A stretch of DNA of 64,000 nucleotides from Domibacillus enclensis (GTDB lineage: Bacteria > Bacillota > Bacilli > Bacillales > Domibacillaceae): NCBI RefSeq assembly GCF_900156125.1, contig NZ_FTLX01000007.1, forward strand, positions 1 through 64,000, read 5' to 3'. Positions 1-9,256 of this stretch are shown piece by piece. Position numbers and translations under genes: made by a program. The notes beneath the pieces are model-generated. The model did not search any database. It was given only the letters and a program-made list of their open reading frames with translations, and was not told the DNA's origin. The stretch's first letter is position 1, and each line of letters begins with the position of its first letter.

Positions 1-95
1 TGACCAGAGCAAGCTCTGATCAAATCCGCTCGACTTGCATGTATTAGGCACGCCGCCAGCGTTCGTCCTGAGCCAGGATCAAACTCTCCAAAAAG
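1..95 (-). rRNA. 16S ribosomal RNA, 5' end (partial)
   Basis: The reverse complement carries the universal 16S start, GAGTTTGATCCTGGCTCAG, followed by GACGAACGCTGGCGGCGTGC and the ATACATGCAAGTCGAGCGG block that opens V1. Only about 95 nt lie in the window; the gene continues to the left. The mature 5' end is placed near 95 by analogy with Bacillus 16S, where the GGAGAG box lies a few bases inside the end. Transcription reads leftward from the tandem promoters at 240-494. Confidence 0.97.
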
Positions 96-239
96 TGTTT
101 GACTTGCTCATTTGTTTCTTATTGAAAATGCGGGGTGCACTTCAATAAGAAGATAAAACTTAAAACGTTGACGTTTTTATTGATTTTGTTCAGTTTTCAA
201 TGTTCAATTCGTTACGCTATCTTCTTCGACAGCTATAAC

Positions 240-269
240 ATCATATCATTAAGTATGTTTTGTTGTCAA
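240..269 (-). promoter_or_regulatory. rRNA operon promoter, proximal of three
   Basis: Minus-strand -35 TTGACA (264-269), 18-bp spacer, -10 TATGAT (240-245). It lies about 145 bp upstream of the 16S 5' end with no gene between. It is the closest of three stacked sigma-A-like promoters, an arrangement usual for Bacillus rrn operons. The transcribed leader between here and 16S (96-239) holds nothing else I recognise. Confidence 0.7.
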
Positions 270-352
270 CAACTTTTTTCAAAGTTATTTATTCAATCAA
301 ACCGTACAAACTCTATCTTTAAAACGATCGAATTCTTTAATGACAGGAATTG

Positions 353-381
353 AATATATCACGCTTAAACCAAGCAGTCAA
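353..381 (-). promoter_or_regulatory. rRNA operon promoter, middle of three
   Basis: Minus-strand -35 TTGACT (376-381), 17-bp spacer, -10 TATATT (353-358). Spaced about 112 bp from each neighbouring promoter, which supports a real tandem array. Confidence 0.65.
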
Positions 382-464
382 TGCTTTTTTAAAGCTACTT
401 TCATTGATATACTCTCTTTAACACATCACCATGATTTCAACTTGTTATCTTGGCGACATGAAAT

Positions 465-494
465 AATATAACAAATCTCTCTATAGTTCGTCAA
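465..494 (-). promoter_or_regulatory. rRNA operon promoter, distal of three
   Basis: Minus-strand -35 TTGACG (489-494), 18-bp spacer, -10 TATATT (465-470). Farthest upstream of the three, just beyond the terminator region of the calcium ATPase gene. Confidence 0.6.
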
Positions 495-553
495 TACTTT
501 TTACAAAAAAATGTTTCACCGGCGAAATCGCCTAATGCAGCTTTCCAGCCTAT

Positions 554-596
554 AAAAAACAGCGCGAGCCCATAAATGAGCCGCGCTGTTTTTTAT
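554..596. terminator. Terminator of the calcium ATPase gene
   Basis: Inverted repeat AAAAAACAGCGCG / CGCGCTGTTTTTT around a short loop overlaps the stop codon of the minus-strand ATPase gene. A and T tracts on both sides make it look bidirectional. It insulates the ATPase gene from the rRNA promoters. Confidence 0.8.
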
Positions 597-3226
597 TTTC
601 TATTTTGAATCACCTTGATGATTTCCATTAACACCACCGCAGCAATAGAAAGCCCTGTGGCCATGAACCATTCATTCATGCCAAACGCCGATGGAATCGA
701 AAAGATCTTCCTTACGCCCGGCAACACCGTTACGCCATATAACAAGAAGCAGAGCGCTATCGCACCCAGCACATACTTGTTGCTGAAAAAGCCAGCACCA
801 AAAGCGGTTTGTGTATTAGAGCGAGCCGCAAAGGTTTGAAGAGTCCGAGCTAAAATGAGTGTTGTGAAAGCCATGGCAATCCCCATCTCTTCCGACACTT
901 GCAAGCCGAGATAGTGGGAGATTATGACGGCGATCCCGATAAGAGCGCCTCGAGTGACAACTGCTTTTAAAGTGCCTCCCGAAAAAATCCCTTCGTTTAT
1001 GTCCCGCGGCTTTCTTTTCATGACACCTGGTTCTTCCTTCTCCATCCCCAATGCCAGCGCCGGAAGCGAATCGTTAATTAAGTTGATGAACAGGAGCTGC
1101 AGCGCAGTAAATGGATTGGGCAAATTAAAGAAAACGGCAAATAAAATAGCAATAATTGCCCCCAGGTTGCCGGCGAACAAATAACCGATCGCTTTTTTTA
1201 TGTTATCGAAAACTGTGCGGCCAACCCCTACTGCACTTACAATGGAAACAAAGTTATCATCCGCAAGCACCATAGCCGCTGAATCCTTTGCTACGTCCGT
1301 CCCGCTCCCCATCGCAATGCCGATATCCGCTTGCTTTAAAGCGGGTGCGTCATTTACGCCGTCTCCTGTCATAGCCGTTATATGGCCTTTTTTCTGCCAC
1401 GCTTTGACGATTCGGATTTTATTTTCCGGGGAAACCCGTGCGTAAACCGATATGTCTTCAAGCTTCTGATCAAGCTCTTCATCAGAAAGACGATCCAGCT
1501 CCTGGCCGGTCAGTGCAATATCATTTTCGTCCATTAATCCGATGTCCTTACCGATTGCTTTAGCTGTTGTTTTGTGGTCTCCCGTGATCATGATGGTCCG
1601 GATGCCTGCACTTTTCGCTTCTTCAATGGAACCATAAACAGCTTCGCGCGGTGGATCAATCATTGCTGTTAGCCCAACGAGCACAAGATCATGTTCTTCT
1701 TCTTCCCTGATGGCTGACTGATTGTCGGGCAGTTTTTTGTATCCATATGCCAGGACACGCAGCGCATCACTTGAAAAAGCTTCATTGGCTTCCTTTACTT
1801 CATTAAGCTGTTCATCTGTCATCGGCTGCTCCTGGCCGTTTATTAAAATGGCACTGCAGCGGTTGAACATGACATCAGGCCCGCCTTTTGTCAGCATCAG
1901 TCTGTTTCCATCAATTGTGTGGACCGTTGACATCAACTTGCGGTCGGAGTCAAATGGCAATTCCAGCTCACGTTTAAATGCACCTCGAAGCTCTGCATGC
2001 GGTTCGTTCATCTTCTTTCCAAAATGCAGAAGAGCTGTTTCGGTCGGGTCGCCAATCTCCTGCCCTTCGTCATTGACATGCGAGTCGTTGCAAAGAACGG
2101 CAATGCGGAGTAGCAATTGCTCGGATTCGCTTCGTTCTTCGCGCGTTTCCGGGATGCCCGTTGACGCTCCCGGTATGAAGGTGTCTGTGACTGTCATTTT
2201 ATTTTGTGTCAGCGTGCCCGTTTTATCCGTGCAGATGACACTCGTTGATCCGAGCGTTTCCACAGCGGGCAGCTTGCGGATAATTGCTTGCTGTTTGGCC
2301 ATTTTGGTTGTCCCTACCGCCATGACGATCGTTACAATAGAAGAAAGGGCTTCAGGAATCGCTGCAACGGCAACGGCGACCGCGAACATAAAGGCGTTCA
2401 GCATGCCTTCTGTCGTGTCCACCGGTTCATTGCCAAACCAAATTCGCAGAGCCTGCGCAGCAAAAATCAACACACATAAAAGTAAAATGCCGATACCGAG
2501 CTTTTTGCTGAATTCATCCAGCTTTCGCTGAAGCGGTGTTTGCTTTGCTTCTGCCGTCGCGATCAAATTGGCAATTTTCCCGATTTCTGTTTCATTCGCT
2601 GTTCCCGTCACCACAAACGTGCCGCGTCCATTCACGACGAGAGAACCACTATGTACCATATTGAACCTGTCTCCGATCGGCGCTTCGTCTGTGATAGTCT
2701 CTGTGTTTTTTTCTGCGGCTTCCGATTCCCCCGTCAGCATGCCTTCATTAATTTTCAATGATTCACTGGCTATAAGGCGCCCGTCAGCCGGTACGTAATC
2801 CCCTGCATCCATCTGGACGATATCCCCTTTTGTCAGCTCCCGAGCCGGAACCGATTGACTCGCTCCGTCCCGCACCACTTTAGCGGACGGCGCTGACATT
2901 TCGCGCAGGGCATCCAGTGAGCTTTCGGCTTTCCTTGTTTGAACGACACTAATAATGCCATTTAACAAAAGGACAAGAAAAATAATGACAGATTCAACAA
3001 CTTCTCCGAGCACGAGCTGGATTCCAGCTGCAACAAGCAGCACGATGACCATTGCGTCCTTGAATGTCATGAAAAAAAGCTTCCATACAGAATCTCTTTC
3101 TTTCCCTTCGAGTTCGTTGTAGCCATGCTTGTCCAGCCGTTCTTGCGCTTCTGTTCTGCTTAGCCCATTTTCAGACGTTTGCAGTTCTGCCAGAATATCA
3201 TCTGCACTTTTTCGGTATGTTTCCAA
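593..3226 (-). CDS. Calcium-transporting P-type ATPase (LMCA1-like)
   Basis: An 877-aa P2A-type ATPase that exports Ca2+ across the membrane using ATP. Landmarks: N-terminal cation ATPase domain (1-45), actuator motif TGES (165-168), M4 motif PEALS (291-295), phosphorylation site DKTGT (D334), hinge motif GDGVNDAP (about 621-628) and a C-terminal membrane bundle. Aligned by eye to SERCA, site II residues are kept (E292 in M4, N715 and D719 in M6) but the site I glutamate of M5 is alanine (A690 in GNLGA). The Listeria pump LMCA1 has the same pattern and moves one Ca2+ per ATP. The start fits a GGAGCTG-like site 8 nt upstream. It is a single gene, with the rRNA operon downstream. Ca2+ specificity is inferred from these residues. 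Confidence 0.88.
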   Translation of the reverse strand: METYRKSADDILAELQTSENGLSRTEAQERLDKHGYNELEGKERDSVWKLFFMTFKDAMVIVLLVAAGIQLVLGEVVESVIIFLVLLLNGIISVVQTRKAESSLDALREMSAPSAKVVRDGASQSVPARELTKGDIVQMDAGDYVPADGRLIASESLKINEGMLTGESEAAEKNTETITDEAPIGDRFNMVHSGSLVVNGRGTFVVTGTANETEIGKIANLIATAEAKQTPLQRKLDEFSKKLGIGILLLCVLIFAAQALRIWFGNEPVDTTEGMLNAFMFAVAVAVAAIPEALSSIVTIVMAVGTTKMAKQQAIIRKLPAVETLGSTSVICTDKTGTLTQNKMTVTDTFIPGASTGIPETREERSESEQLLLRIAVLCNDSHVNDEGQEIGDPTETALLHFGKKMNEPHAELRGAFKRELELPFDSDRKLMSTVHTIDGNRLMLTKGGPDVMFNRCSAILINGQEQPMTDEQLNEVKEANEAFSSDALRVLAYGYKKLPDNQSAIREEEEHDLVLVGLTAMIDPPREAVYGSIEEAKSAGIRTIMITGDHKTTAKAIGKDIGLMDENDIALTGQELDRLSDEELDQKLEDISVYARVSPENKIRIVKAWQKKGHITAMTGDGVNDAPALKQADIGIAMGSGTDVAKDSAAMVLADDNFVSIVSAVGVGRTVFDNIKKAIGYLFAGNLGAIIAILFAVFFNLPNPFTALQLLFINLINDSLPALALGMEKEEPGVMKRKPRDINEGIFSGGTLKAVVTRGALIGIAVIISHYLGLQVSEEMGIAMAFTTLILARTLQTFAARSNTQTAFGAGFFSNKYVLGAIALCFLLYGVTVLPGVRKIFSIPSAFGMNEWFMATGLSIAAVVLMEIIKVIQNRK

Positions 3227-3774
3227 TTTTTCAGCTCCTTTTTTCGGTTATACCCCTTGTGTTTCTTTCTTCCCTTAAATAGATAGAACGTAATCCAGTT
3301 TCTGCAATTTGTTCACAATTGATCAAAAAGAAATTGCTTGAACGCCCGCGCTTCATCTGCTGAACCTTTTTCAATCAAGTATGTAGTCGATGTCACACTG
3401 TCAGCAATCTCAGATGAGTAAATACGCAGCTTTTTCGCAGCGGCTTCTTCCGCCACCATTGACAGCGGCAAATACGAAACGCCGAGGCCCGCTTCAATAA
3501 ACCGCTTTGTAACTTCTACTTGGCTCACTGTCATCGTTTTTATCATCTTTGGCGAGAAAACTCTCTCCTCAAAGTGGTTTTCTTAAGGGAAGATGAATCG
3601 CTGCTTTCTGACTTTACAAACACACGTTCTTTTTGCTATAATGAGTGCAACAGGAAGCGAACGCAGAATGAAAATGAATGAGGCAGCTACAACCTGTTCG
3701 TATCCCCAAACGTGGATCCCTTGCCGTCACCAGCCGATCTCTTTCAATCGAACGATAAGAAGGTGGTGAGTCAT

Positions 3775-4938
3775 TTGATTATTCATCGAGTCTATAAATT
3801 CCGTCTCTATCCAAACAAAGAACAAGAAATCCTCATCGCCAAAACCATCGGCTGTTCCCGTTTTGTATTTAACCGCTTTTTAGCGCAATGGAATGACGCC
3901 TTCGAGAAAACAGGGAAAGGATTGACGTATGGCACTTCTTCTTCTCAGCTTCCTGCGTTAAAGCAAGAATATGAATGGCTCAAAGAAGTGGACAGCATTG
4001 CGATTCAATCATCCTTAAAACACCTGGCGGATGCCTTTTCACGCTTTTTCAAGAAACAAAATCAGGCTCCACGATTCAAATCCAAGAAAAATCGGGTTCA
4101 GTCGTATACAACCAAATGCACAAACAACAACATTGCCGTTGAAGGAAACCGTCTCAAACTGCCAAAGCTCGGTTTTGTCCGATTCGCCAAAAGCCGGGAA
4201 GTGGAAGGGCGTATTTTGTCTGCCACCGTCCGGCGTAATCCAACGGGAAAATACTTTGTCTCCATCATGGTGGAAACAGACGTCAAGCCGCTGCCAAAAA
4301 CCGGTTCTTCGGTCGGAGTAGATGTCGGCCTCAAAGATTTTGCCATTTTGTCCGACGGCACCGTGTTTAAAAACCCAAAATTTTTCCGTTCCCTTGAACA
4401 AAAACTAGCGAAAGAGCAACGCATCCTCTCACGCCGCAAACAAGGAGCGATCCAGCGAAAGCAGCCACTGCTTGAAGCGAAGAACTACCAGAAACAAAAG
4501 CGGAAAGTGGCACGTATTCATGAAAAAATCGCCAACGCACGCGCGGATTACTTGCATAAAATCTCTACCGATCTCGTCCAAAACCACGATGTGATTGGTA
4601 TAGAAGATTTGCAGGTAGTGAACATGCTCAAAAACCGTAACCTCGCGAAAGCCATCAGCGAAGTGAGCTGGGCGCAGTTTCGAACGATGCTGGAGTACAA
4701 AGCATCCTGGTACGGAAAGCAAGTGGTAGTTGTGTCCAAAACCTTCGCTTCAAGCCAGCTTTGTTCCAGCTGTGGCCACAAACATAAAGACGTAAAGAAT
4801 CTCGCGCTGCGTGAATGGACCTGCCCACAGTGCGGCATCCATCATGACCGGGATCTGAACGCAGGACGGAATCTGAAACAAGAAGCAGAACGTATTCTCG
4901 CTTCTTCAACCGCCGGGACGGCGGGGCTAGCCTACTAA
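3775..4938 (+). CDS. tnpB: RNA-guided nuclease TnpB (IS605 OrfB)
   Basis: A 387-aa TnpB. The N-terminal part opens with the family signature [12 protein letters not shown]. The RuvC residues are all visible: D in [13 protein letters not shown] in IGIEDLQV, and D in [10 protein letters not shown]. The zinc ribbon CSSCGHKH...CPQCG lies between the last two. The protein therefore appears intact and catalytically competent. I chose TTG at 3775 because AAGGTGGTGA lies 5 nt upstream and the family N-terminus begins just after it; an in-frame GTG at 3712 would add 21 residues with no resemblance to the family. Known TnpB proteins cut DNA next to a target-adjacent motif, guided by the element's own 3' RNA, and help retain the element at its locus. 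Confidence 0.9.
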   Translation: MIIHRVYKFRLYPNKEQEILIAKTIGCSRFVFNRFLAQWNDAFEKTGKGLTYGTSSSQLPALKQEYEWLKEVDSIAIQSSLKHLADAFSRFFKKQNQAPRFKSKKNRVQSYTTKCTNNNIAVEGNRLKLPKLGFVRFAKSREVEGRILSATVRRNPTGKYFVSIMVETDVKPLPKTGSSVGVDVGLKDFAILSDGTVFKNPKFFRSLEQKLAKEQRILSRRKQGAIQRKQPLLEAKNYQKQKRKVARIHEKIANARADYLHKISTDLVQNHDVIGIEDLQVVNMLKNRNLAKAISEVSWAQFRTMLEYKASWYGKQVVVVSKTFASSQLCSSCGHKHKDVKNLALREWTCPQCGIHHDRDLNAGRNLKQEAERILASSTAGTAGLAY

Positions 4939-5015
4939 ACAACAGGCGGTTGCGCTTGTGATCGTAGGAATCCCCCACTTCAAGGAGCGTTAGCGAATAA
5001 GTGGGGGTAGTTCAA
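4850..5015 (+). ncRNA. Probable omega RNA (TnpB guide RNA), 3' scaffold
   Basis: In IS605-group elements the guide RNA comes from the tnpB 3' end and the right end, finishing exactly at the element border. Here the right end has the typical GGAATCCCCCACTT ... AAGTGGGGGTAGTTCAA stem and terminal TTCAA. The guide would be the first host bases after 5015, starting ATGCGGGTTTTTGTGC, which are LysR coding sequence. The 5' limit is approximate; the 3' limit is set by the mapped junction. Confidence 0.6.
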
Positions 5016-5738
5016 ATGCGGGTTTTTGTGCTTTAATGCCTTAAGAAGCTCCTCCCAGTAATCCGGATGATTGTGGGTTAAGATCCGGTAATGCGCCAGA
5101 AAAAGGACTCGTCCGCACCTTCCAGCAGCGGCCCTAACAGAACAACCGGTTCTTCATTTACTTTCAGACTCGTTGTATTCATATAAGCGGAAGGCATCCT
5201 GGCCAGGCCGAGATCCGCTGTGCCGGCACTCACCTTTTCACCAATTTCATATGACTTCGCCACATCAATGTACACGTCAATATACGGAAACTGGCTGACA
5301 AACCGGTTCAGCAGCTCTGGCAAAAAGGATGACGCAATTTGCGGTGCACAGGCGATCGAAAGTGTTCTCGTATATCCTTGCCTCCATTCATTAAAATCGG
5401 CCATATTTTCCTGAAAGCAGCTTGTCATTTTTTCGGCGCGCTTTAAAAAAGCCGTTCCTTCAGGTGTGAGCTTCACTGCCTTGCCGCTTCGCTTGAACAA
5501 TTGAATATCGAGCTCCTGCTCAAGCCGTTTAATTTGTTTCGTCACCGCCGGCTGCGTCAGGAACAACTCTTCTGAAGCCTGGCGGAAGTTTTCTGTTTTT
5601 GCCGCTTTCACAAACGTTTCCAGCCACTTTATATTCATACCCCTGCCTCCTTATTCCATTTCGTTATCAATTAATCCTTAATTAGTTAATTTTCATTATA
5701 TAAGATGAGCGGTACAATAACCAAAAGGAGTGATGGAA

Positions 5739-6491
5739 ATGAATTGGAATGCACAGTTGTATGATGGCAAACATCAATTTGTCTCTGAATTTGGACAGGA
5801 TGTCGTCTCATTACTTTCCCCACAGGAAGGTGAAGCTATTTTAGATGTAGGCTGCGGTACAGGCGACCTCGCTTCTTCATTGGTGAAAAAAGGCGTGAAA
5901 GCTGTTGGTGTTGATCATTCAGCCGACATGGTGAGACAGGCAGCGCAAAAGTATCCCGATATTCCGTTTTTCGTCCGGGATGCGCACGATTTGCCATATA
6001 CGGAAGAGTTTGATGCCGTTTTCTCCAATGCGGCCATTCATTGGATGAAACAGCCCGAGCACGTGCTGTCGAGCATTTGGAAATGCTTAAAGCCTGGTGG
6101 CCGCTTTGTCGCGGAGTTTGGCGGCAAAGGCAATGTAGCCGCTATTTCCCGGGCAATTGTGAAGCAAATAGAAGACTATGATCCGAGCACGTATCCATGG
6201 TTTTTCCCGTCAGTCGGCGAATATACGTCGTTGATGGAAGCGGCAGGATTCCACGTTTCATTTGCGGAGCACTTCCACCGCCCGACCCGCCTAGAAGGTC
6301 CGGACGGTATGCAAAACTGGATTCAGATGTTTGGCAGTGTCATTACGGGTGAGCAGACGGCCGCTGAGAGAGAACGGATTACAGCGGGGGCAGTCGAGGA
6401 ATTAAAAGAAACGCATTTTCATGAAGATCATTGGATCGCTGACTACTGGCGGATTCGTGTCATTGGAACGAAAACGGACCTTCCTGATTAA
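5739..6491 (+). CDS. Class I SAM-dependent methyltransferase
   Basis: About 250 aa with a Rossmann-type methyltransferase fold. Motif I is ILDVGCGTGD (about 36-45), an acidic residue follows in GVDHSADM, and motif IV/V region FSNAAIHWM resembles trans-aconitate methyltransferase-like proteins. The substrate cannot be read from the sequence. AAAGGAG at 5723-5729 fits the ATG at 5739 best; GTG 5730 and ATG 5733 are too close to it. The gene is divergent from the broken LysR gene, so its expression may no longer be controlled by that regulator. Confidence 0.8.
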   Translation: MNWNAQLYDGKHQFVSEFGQDVVSLLSPQEGEAILDVGCGTGDLASSLVKKGVKAVGVDHSADMVRQAAQKYPDIPFFVRDAHDLPYTEEFDAVFSNAAIHWMKQPEHVLSSIWKCLKPGGRFVAEFGGKGNVAAISRAIVKQIEDYDPSTYPWFFPSVGEYTSLMEAAGFHVSFAEHFHRPTRLEGPDGMQNWIQMFGSVITGEQTAAERERITAGAVEELKETHFHEDHWIADYWRIRVIGTKTDLPD

Positions 6492-6509
6492 CCAGGAAGG
6501 TCCGTTTTT
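6471..6509. terminator. Bidirectional terminator
   Basis: Perfect stem AAAACGGACCTTCCTG / CAGGAAGGTCCGTTTT with a 6-nt loop, spanning the stop of the methyltransferase gene and facing the end of the minus-strand permease gene. A and T tracts serve both directions. Confidence 0.88.
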
Positions 6510-6514
6510 CACGC

Positions 6515-7717
6515 TTATGCTGCTTTATTTTTGTTATAAATATCAAACGCCACGGCAGCGAGAAGGACAAGCCCTTTAATTCCTTGCTGCCAGTCGATTC
6601 CGAGGCCTAACAGCGACATGCCGTTGTTCATAATCCCCATAACCAGGCCGCCAATAATGGCACCAGGCACAGTTCCAATCCCGCCGTAAGCCGAAGCACC
6701 TCCGATAAAGCAGGCTGCGATCGCATCCAGCTCAAACAGGTTTCCAGCCTTTGGCGTTGCCGCATTTAATCGTGCTGCAAAAATCAAGCCGGAGAGGGCA
6801 GAGAGAACGCCCATGTTCACAAATACCCAGAACGTCATTTGCTTTGTTTTAATTCCTGATAATTGAGCCGCTTTTTCATTGCCGCCAATCGCATAAATGT
6901 GGCGCCCGGCTTTTGTTTTTTTCATTACGTACGTGTAAACAATAATGAGGATGCCGAGCAGAATCAGCACGTTCGGAATGCCTTCATATGAAGCAAGAAC
7001 GTACGTGAACACGTTCAGCAGCACAACCATACCGACAAGCTTTAACATAAATAACCCTTTGGACTGAACATCGAAATCGAATTTTTTTTGCGTGCGTCGA
7101 GCTTTCAGCTGCGTGATAACAAGCGCAACAGACAAAGCCGCGCCAATCAGCAGCGTAACCACATTCGCTGCACTTCCATCCGGAATAAAGCCCGAGCTCA
7201 TCTTTTGGAAGGTTTCCGGAAACGGTGCAATTGACTTTCCTTCGAGCACGATCATCGTCAGTCCGCGGAACAGGAGCATCCCGGCAAGTGTGACGATAAA
7301 CGCTGGAATTTTCACATAAGCGACCCAGAAGCCCTGCCATGCGCCAATTGCAGCCCCGACAAGAAGTGAGATCGCAACAGCGCCGAACGTCGACATCTCA
7401 TAATTCACCATTAAAATAGCTGAAATCGCGCCGACAAAGGCGGCAATTGAGCCGACGGATAAATCAATATGGCCGGTAATAATGACCAGCATCATGCCAA
7501 TCGCCAAAATTAAAATATAGCTGTTTTGCAAAATCAAATTGGTGATATTAAGCGGCTGAAGAAGCAGCCCGCTCGTTAGCACCTGGAATAAGAGCATAAT
7601 GACAATAAGCGCAAAAATCATGCTGTACTGGCGCATATTGTTTTTAAACAATTGCTTAATGGGCGATTCCGGCTGAAGCGACGAATAATTTCTTTCCTTT
7701 TGGGCATGTGACTGCAT
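6515..7717 (-). CDS. araH: Sugar ABC transporter permease (AraH/XylH-like)
   Basis: A 400-aa integral membrane protein of the CUT2 (ribose/xylose/arabinose) permease family with about ten hydrophobic segments from residue 30 onward. Family marks include MLVIITGHIDLSVGS near 80-95 and GGNEKAAQLSGI in a cytoplasmic loop. It starts 3 nt after the stop of the ATPase gene, so the two are translationally linked. With the ATPase and binding protein it forms an AraEGH-type importer; L-arabinose as substrate is inferred from the adjacent sensor genes and the araDBA locus. The name follows the G. stearothermophilus araEGH nomenclature. Confidence 0.85.
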   Translation of the reverse strand: MQSHAQKERNYSSLQPESPIKQLFKNNMRQYSMIFALIVIMLLFQVLTSGLLLQPLNITNLILQNSYILILAIGMMLVIITGHIDLSVGSIAAFVGAISAILMVNYEMSTFGAVAISLLVGAAIGAWQGFWVAYVKIPAFIVTLAGMLLFRGLTMIVLEGKSIAPFPETFQKMSSGFIPDGSAANVVTLLIGAALSVALVITQLKARRTQKKFDFDVQSKGLFMLKLVGMVVLLNVFTYVLASYEGIPNVLILLGILIIVYTYVMKKTKAGRHIYAIGGNEKAAQLSGIKTKQMTFWVFVNMGVLSALSGLIFAARLNAATPKAGNLFELDAIAACFIGGASAYGGIGTVPGAIIGGLVMGIMNNGMSLLGLGIDWQQGIKGLVLLAAVAFDIYNKNKAA

Positions 7718-7720
7718 CTT

Positions 7721-9256
7721 TTATCCCCTCACCTTTTGTTTTGTCATATACATCATTAATGTTTCCTGGCTCGCTTCTTCTTTTGTGACTTCACCAGTGA
7801 TCGAGCCTTCATTCATCACGTACACACGGTCACACATTCCTAACAGCTCCGGCAGCTCCGAAGAAATAAGTAAGATTCCTTTTCCTTCCGCAGCAAGCTC
7901 GTTAATGATCGAATAAATCTCATACTTGGCACCGACGTCAATGCCGCGCGTCGGCTCGTCTAAAATCAAAATATCCGGCTCCGAAAAGATCCACTTGCTC
8001 AGGACCATTTTCTGCTGGTTTCCTCCGCTTAAATTGCCGGCTTTTTGAAGAACAGACGGCGTTTTAATTCGCAGCTTTTTCCGGTAGTTTTCTGCTTCGA
8101 TCCGCTCTTTGTTGGCATCAATAACCGGTCCTTTTGAAATCTTGTCGAGGCTTGCCAGCGTAATATTTTGCTTAATGTCCTCCATCAAAATAAGACCGTT
8201 TCCTTTCCGGTCCTCCGACACATACGCCATTCCCTGCTTGATTGCACTCGTTACGTTCGGAAACTGGACTTCCTTTCCATTTTTCACGATGCGTCCGCTG
8301 ATTTTTTTCCCGTACGCCTTTCCAAAAATACTCATCGCAAGCTCTGTGCGCCCGGCCCCCATTAATCCGGCTACCCCGACAATTTCACCGCGCCGAATGT
8401 TCAAGCTCACATTATCAATTGCTTTTCGCTCCGCGTGAGCCGGATGATAAACCGTCCAGTTCTCCACTTCAAAAATCGTTTCACCGATCTTTGGTGTGCG
8501 TTCCGGATAGCGGTTCGTTAAATCGCGCCCGACCATTCCTTTAATAATCCGGTCCTGGTTCACGTTGTCTTTTTTCATATCAAGTGTTTCAATCGACTGG
8601 CCATCGCGGATGATCGTCATTGAATCCGCCACCCGTTCAATTTCATTTAATTTATGAGAAATCATAATCGCCGACATGCCGTACCCTTTGAATTCCAGCA
8701 GCAGGTTAAGCAGGTTTTCGCTGTCGTTTTCATTCAGCGATGCGGTTGGTTCATCTAGTATTAGCAGCTTCACGTCTTTAGCGAGTGCTTTCGCAATTTC
8801 CACGAGCTGCTGCTTGCCCACGCCGATGTCCTCCACCTTTGTTTGCGGCGACTCCTTCAGCCCTACTTTTTGCAAAAGCTCCTTTGTCCGCATCATCGTT
8901 TCATTCCAGTCGATGACCCCATTTCGGCTTATTTCGTTGCCCAGAAAAATGTTTTCAGCGATCGAAAGGTACGGAATGAGCGCCAGCTCCTGATGAATGA
9001 TCACGATGCCGCGCTCTTCACTCTGGCGAATGTTTTTAAATTCGCACACTTCGTTGTCGAATAAAATATCCCCTGTGTAGGAGCCGTGCGGATACACCCC
9101 GCTCAGCACCTTCATAAGCGTTGATTTTCCGGCGCCGTTTTCACCACACAATGCGTGTATTTCGCCTTGCTTCACTTGAAGATTCACGTTAGACAGCGCC
9201 TTAACGCCAGGGAACTCCTTTGTAATGCTGCGCATTTCCAAAATTACGTTCGTCAT
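7721..9256 (-). CDS. araG: Sugar ABC transporter ATPase, two-domain (AraG/XylG-like)
   Basis: A 511-aa protein with two fused ATP-binding cassettes, the hallmark of CUT2 importers. The first has Walker [10 protein letters not shown] (about 39-47) and Walker [12 protein letters not shown]; the second has signature LSGGNQQK and Walker [15 protein letters not shown]. As in other members, the second cassette's Walker A is degenerate (GLMGAGRTE). It overlaps the binding-protein gene by 4 nt and precedes araH by 3 nt. It powers import through AraH. Confidence 0.88.
   Translation of the reverse strand: MTNVILEMRSITKEFPGVKALSNVNLQVKQGEIHALCGENGAGKSTLMKVLSGVYPHGSYTGDILFDNEVCEFKNIRQSEERGIVIIHQELALIPYLSIAENIFLGNEISRNGVIDWNETMMRTKELLQKVGLKESPQTKVEDIGVGKQQLVEIAKALAKDVKLLILDEPTASLNENDSENLLNLLLEFKGYGMSAIMISHKLNEIERVADSMTIIRDGQSIETLDMKKDNVNQDRIIKGMVGRDLTNRYPERTPKIGETIFEVENWTVYHPAHAERKAIDNVSLNIRRGEIVGVAGLMGAGRTELAMSIFGKAYGKKISGRIVKNGKEVQFPNVTSAIKQGMAYVSEDRKGNGLILMEDIKQNITLASLDKISKGPVIDANKERIEAENYRKKLRIKTPSVLQKAGNLSGGNQQKMVLSKWIFSEPDILILDEPTRGIDVGAKYEIYSIINELAAEGKGILLISSELPELLGMCDRVYVMNEGSITGEVTKEEASQETLMMYMTKQKVRG

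Larger units (their letters stand above)
3544..5015 (+). mobile_element. TnpB-only IS200/IS605-group element (IS1341-like)
   Basis: The borders follow from the reading frame of the split LysR gene: the element begins after TTTAT (3539-3543) and ends at TTCAA (5015), 1472 bp in all, with no target duplication. This is the IS605 mode, insertion 3' of a short target motif with subterminal hairpins instead of terminal inverted repeats. A left-end hairpin is seen near 3555-3581 (GAAAAC / GTTTTC), and a strong right-end hairpin CCCCCACTT (4972-4980) / AAGTGGGGG (4999-5007). It carries tnpB only; without a TnpA transposase it would need one in trans. Confidence 0.9.
3313..5638 (-). pseudogene. LysR-family regulator, broken by an IS insertion and a frameshift
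   Basis: The N-terminal part (5638-5016) has the LysR winged helix-turn-helix (first 60 aa) and the start of the effector domain; the C-terminal part (3543-3313) encodes the rest, ending FKQFLFDQL. Removing 3544-5015 joins them in frame as ...HKNPH-IKTMTVSQVEV. A second lesion lies at 5100-5104, where the coding strand has five T; a sixth T would restore FFLAHYRILTHNHPDYW. With the insert removed and that T restored the gene is 855 nt, exactly 285 codons, the usual LysR size. The uncorrected N-terminal fragment stops at 186 aa and keeps the DNA-binding domain. Its probable target was the divergent methyltransferase gene, following the usual LysR layout. Confidence 0.92.

Noticed and set aside
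135-353. 72-codon open frame in the rRNA leader on the plus strand
   Set aside because: It lies over the rRNA promoters on the opposite strand, is Phe/Leu-rich by base composition, and has no ribosome binding site.
1722-2531. 269-codon open frame on the plus strand inside the calcium ATPase gene
   Set aside because: Fully antisense to a well-supported gene, Ser/Arg-rich composition with no domain and no ribosome binding site; it results from codon bias of the real gene.
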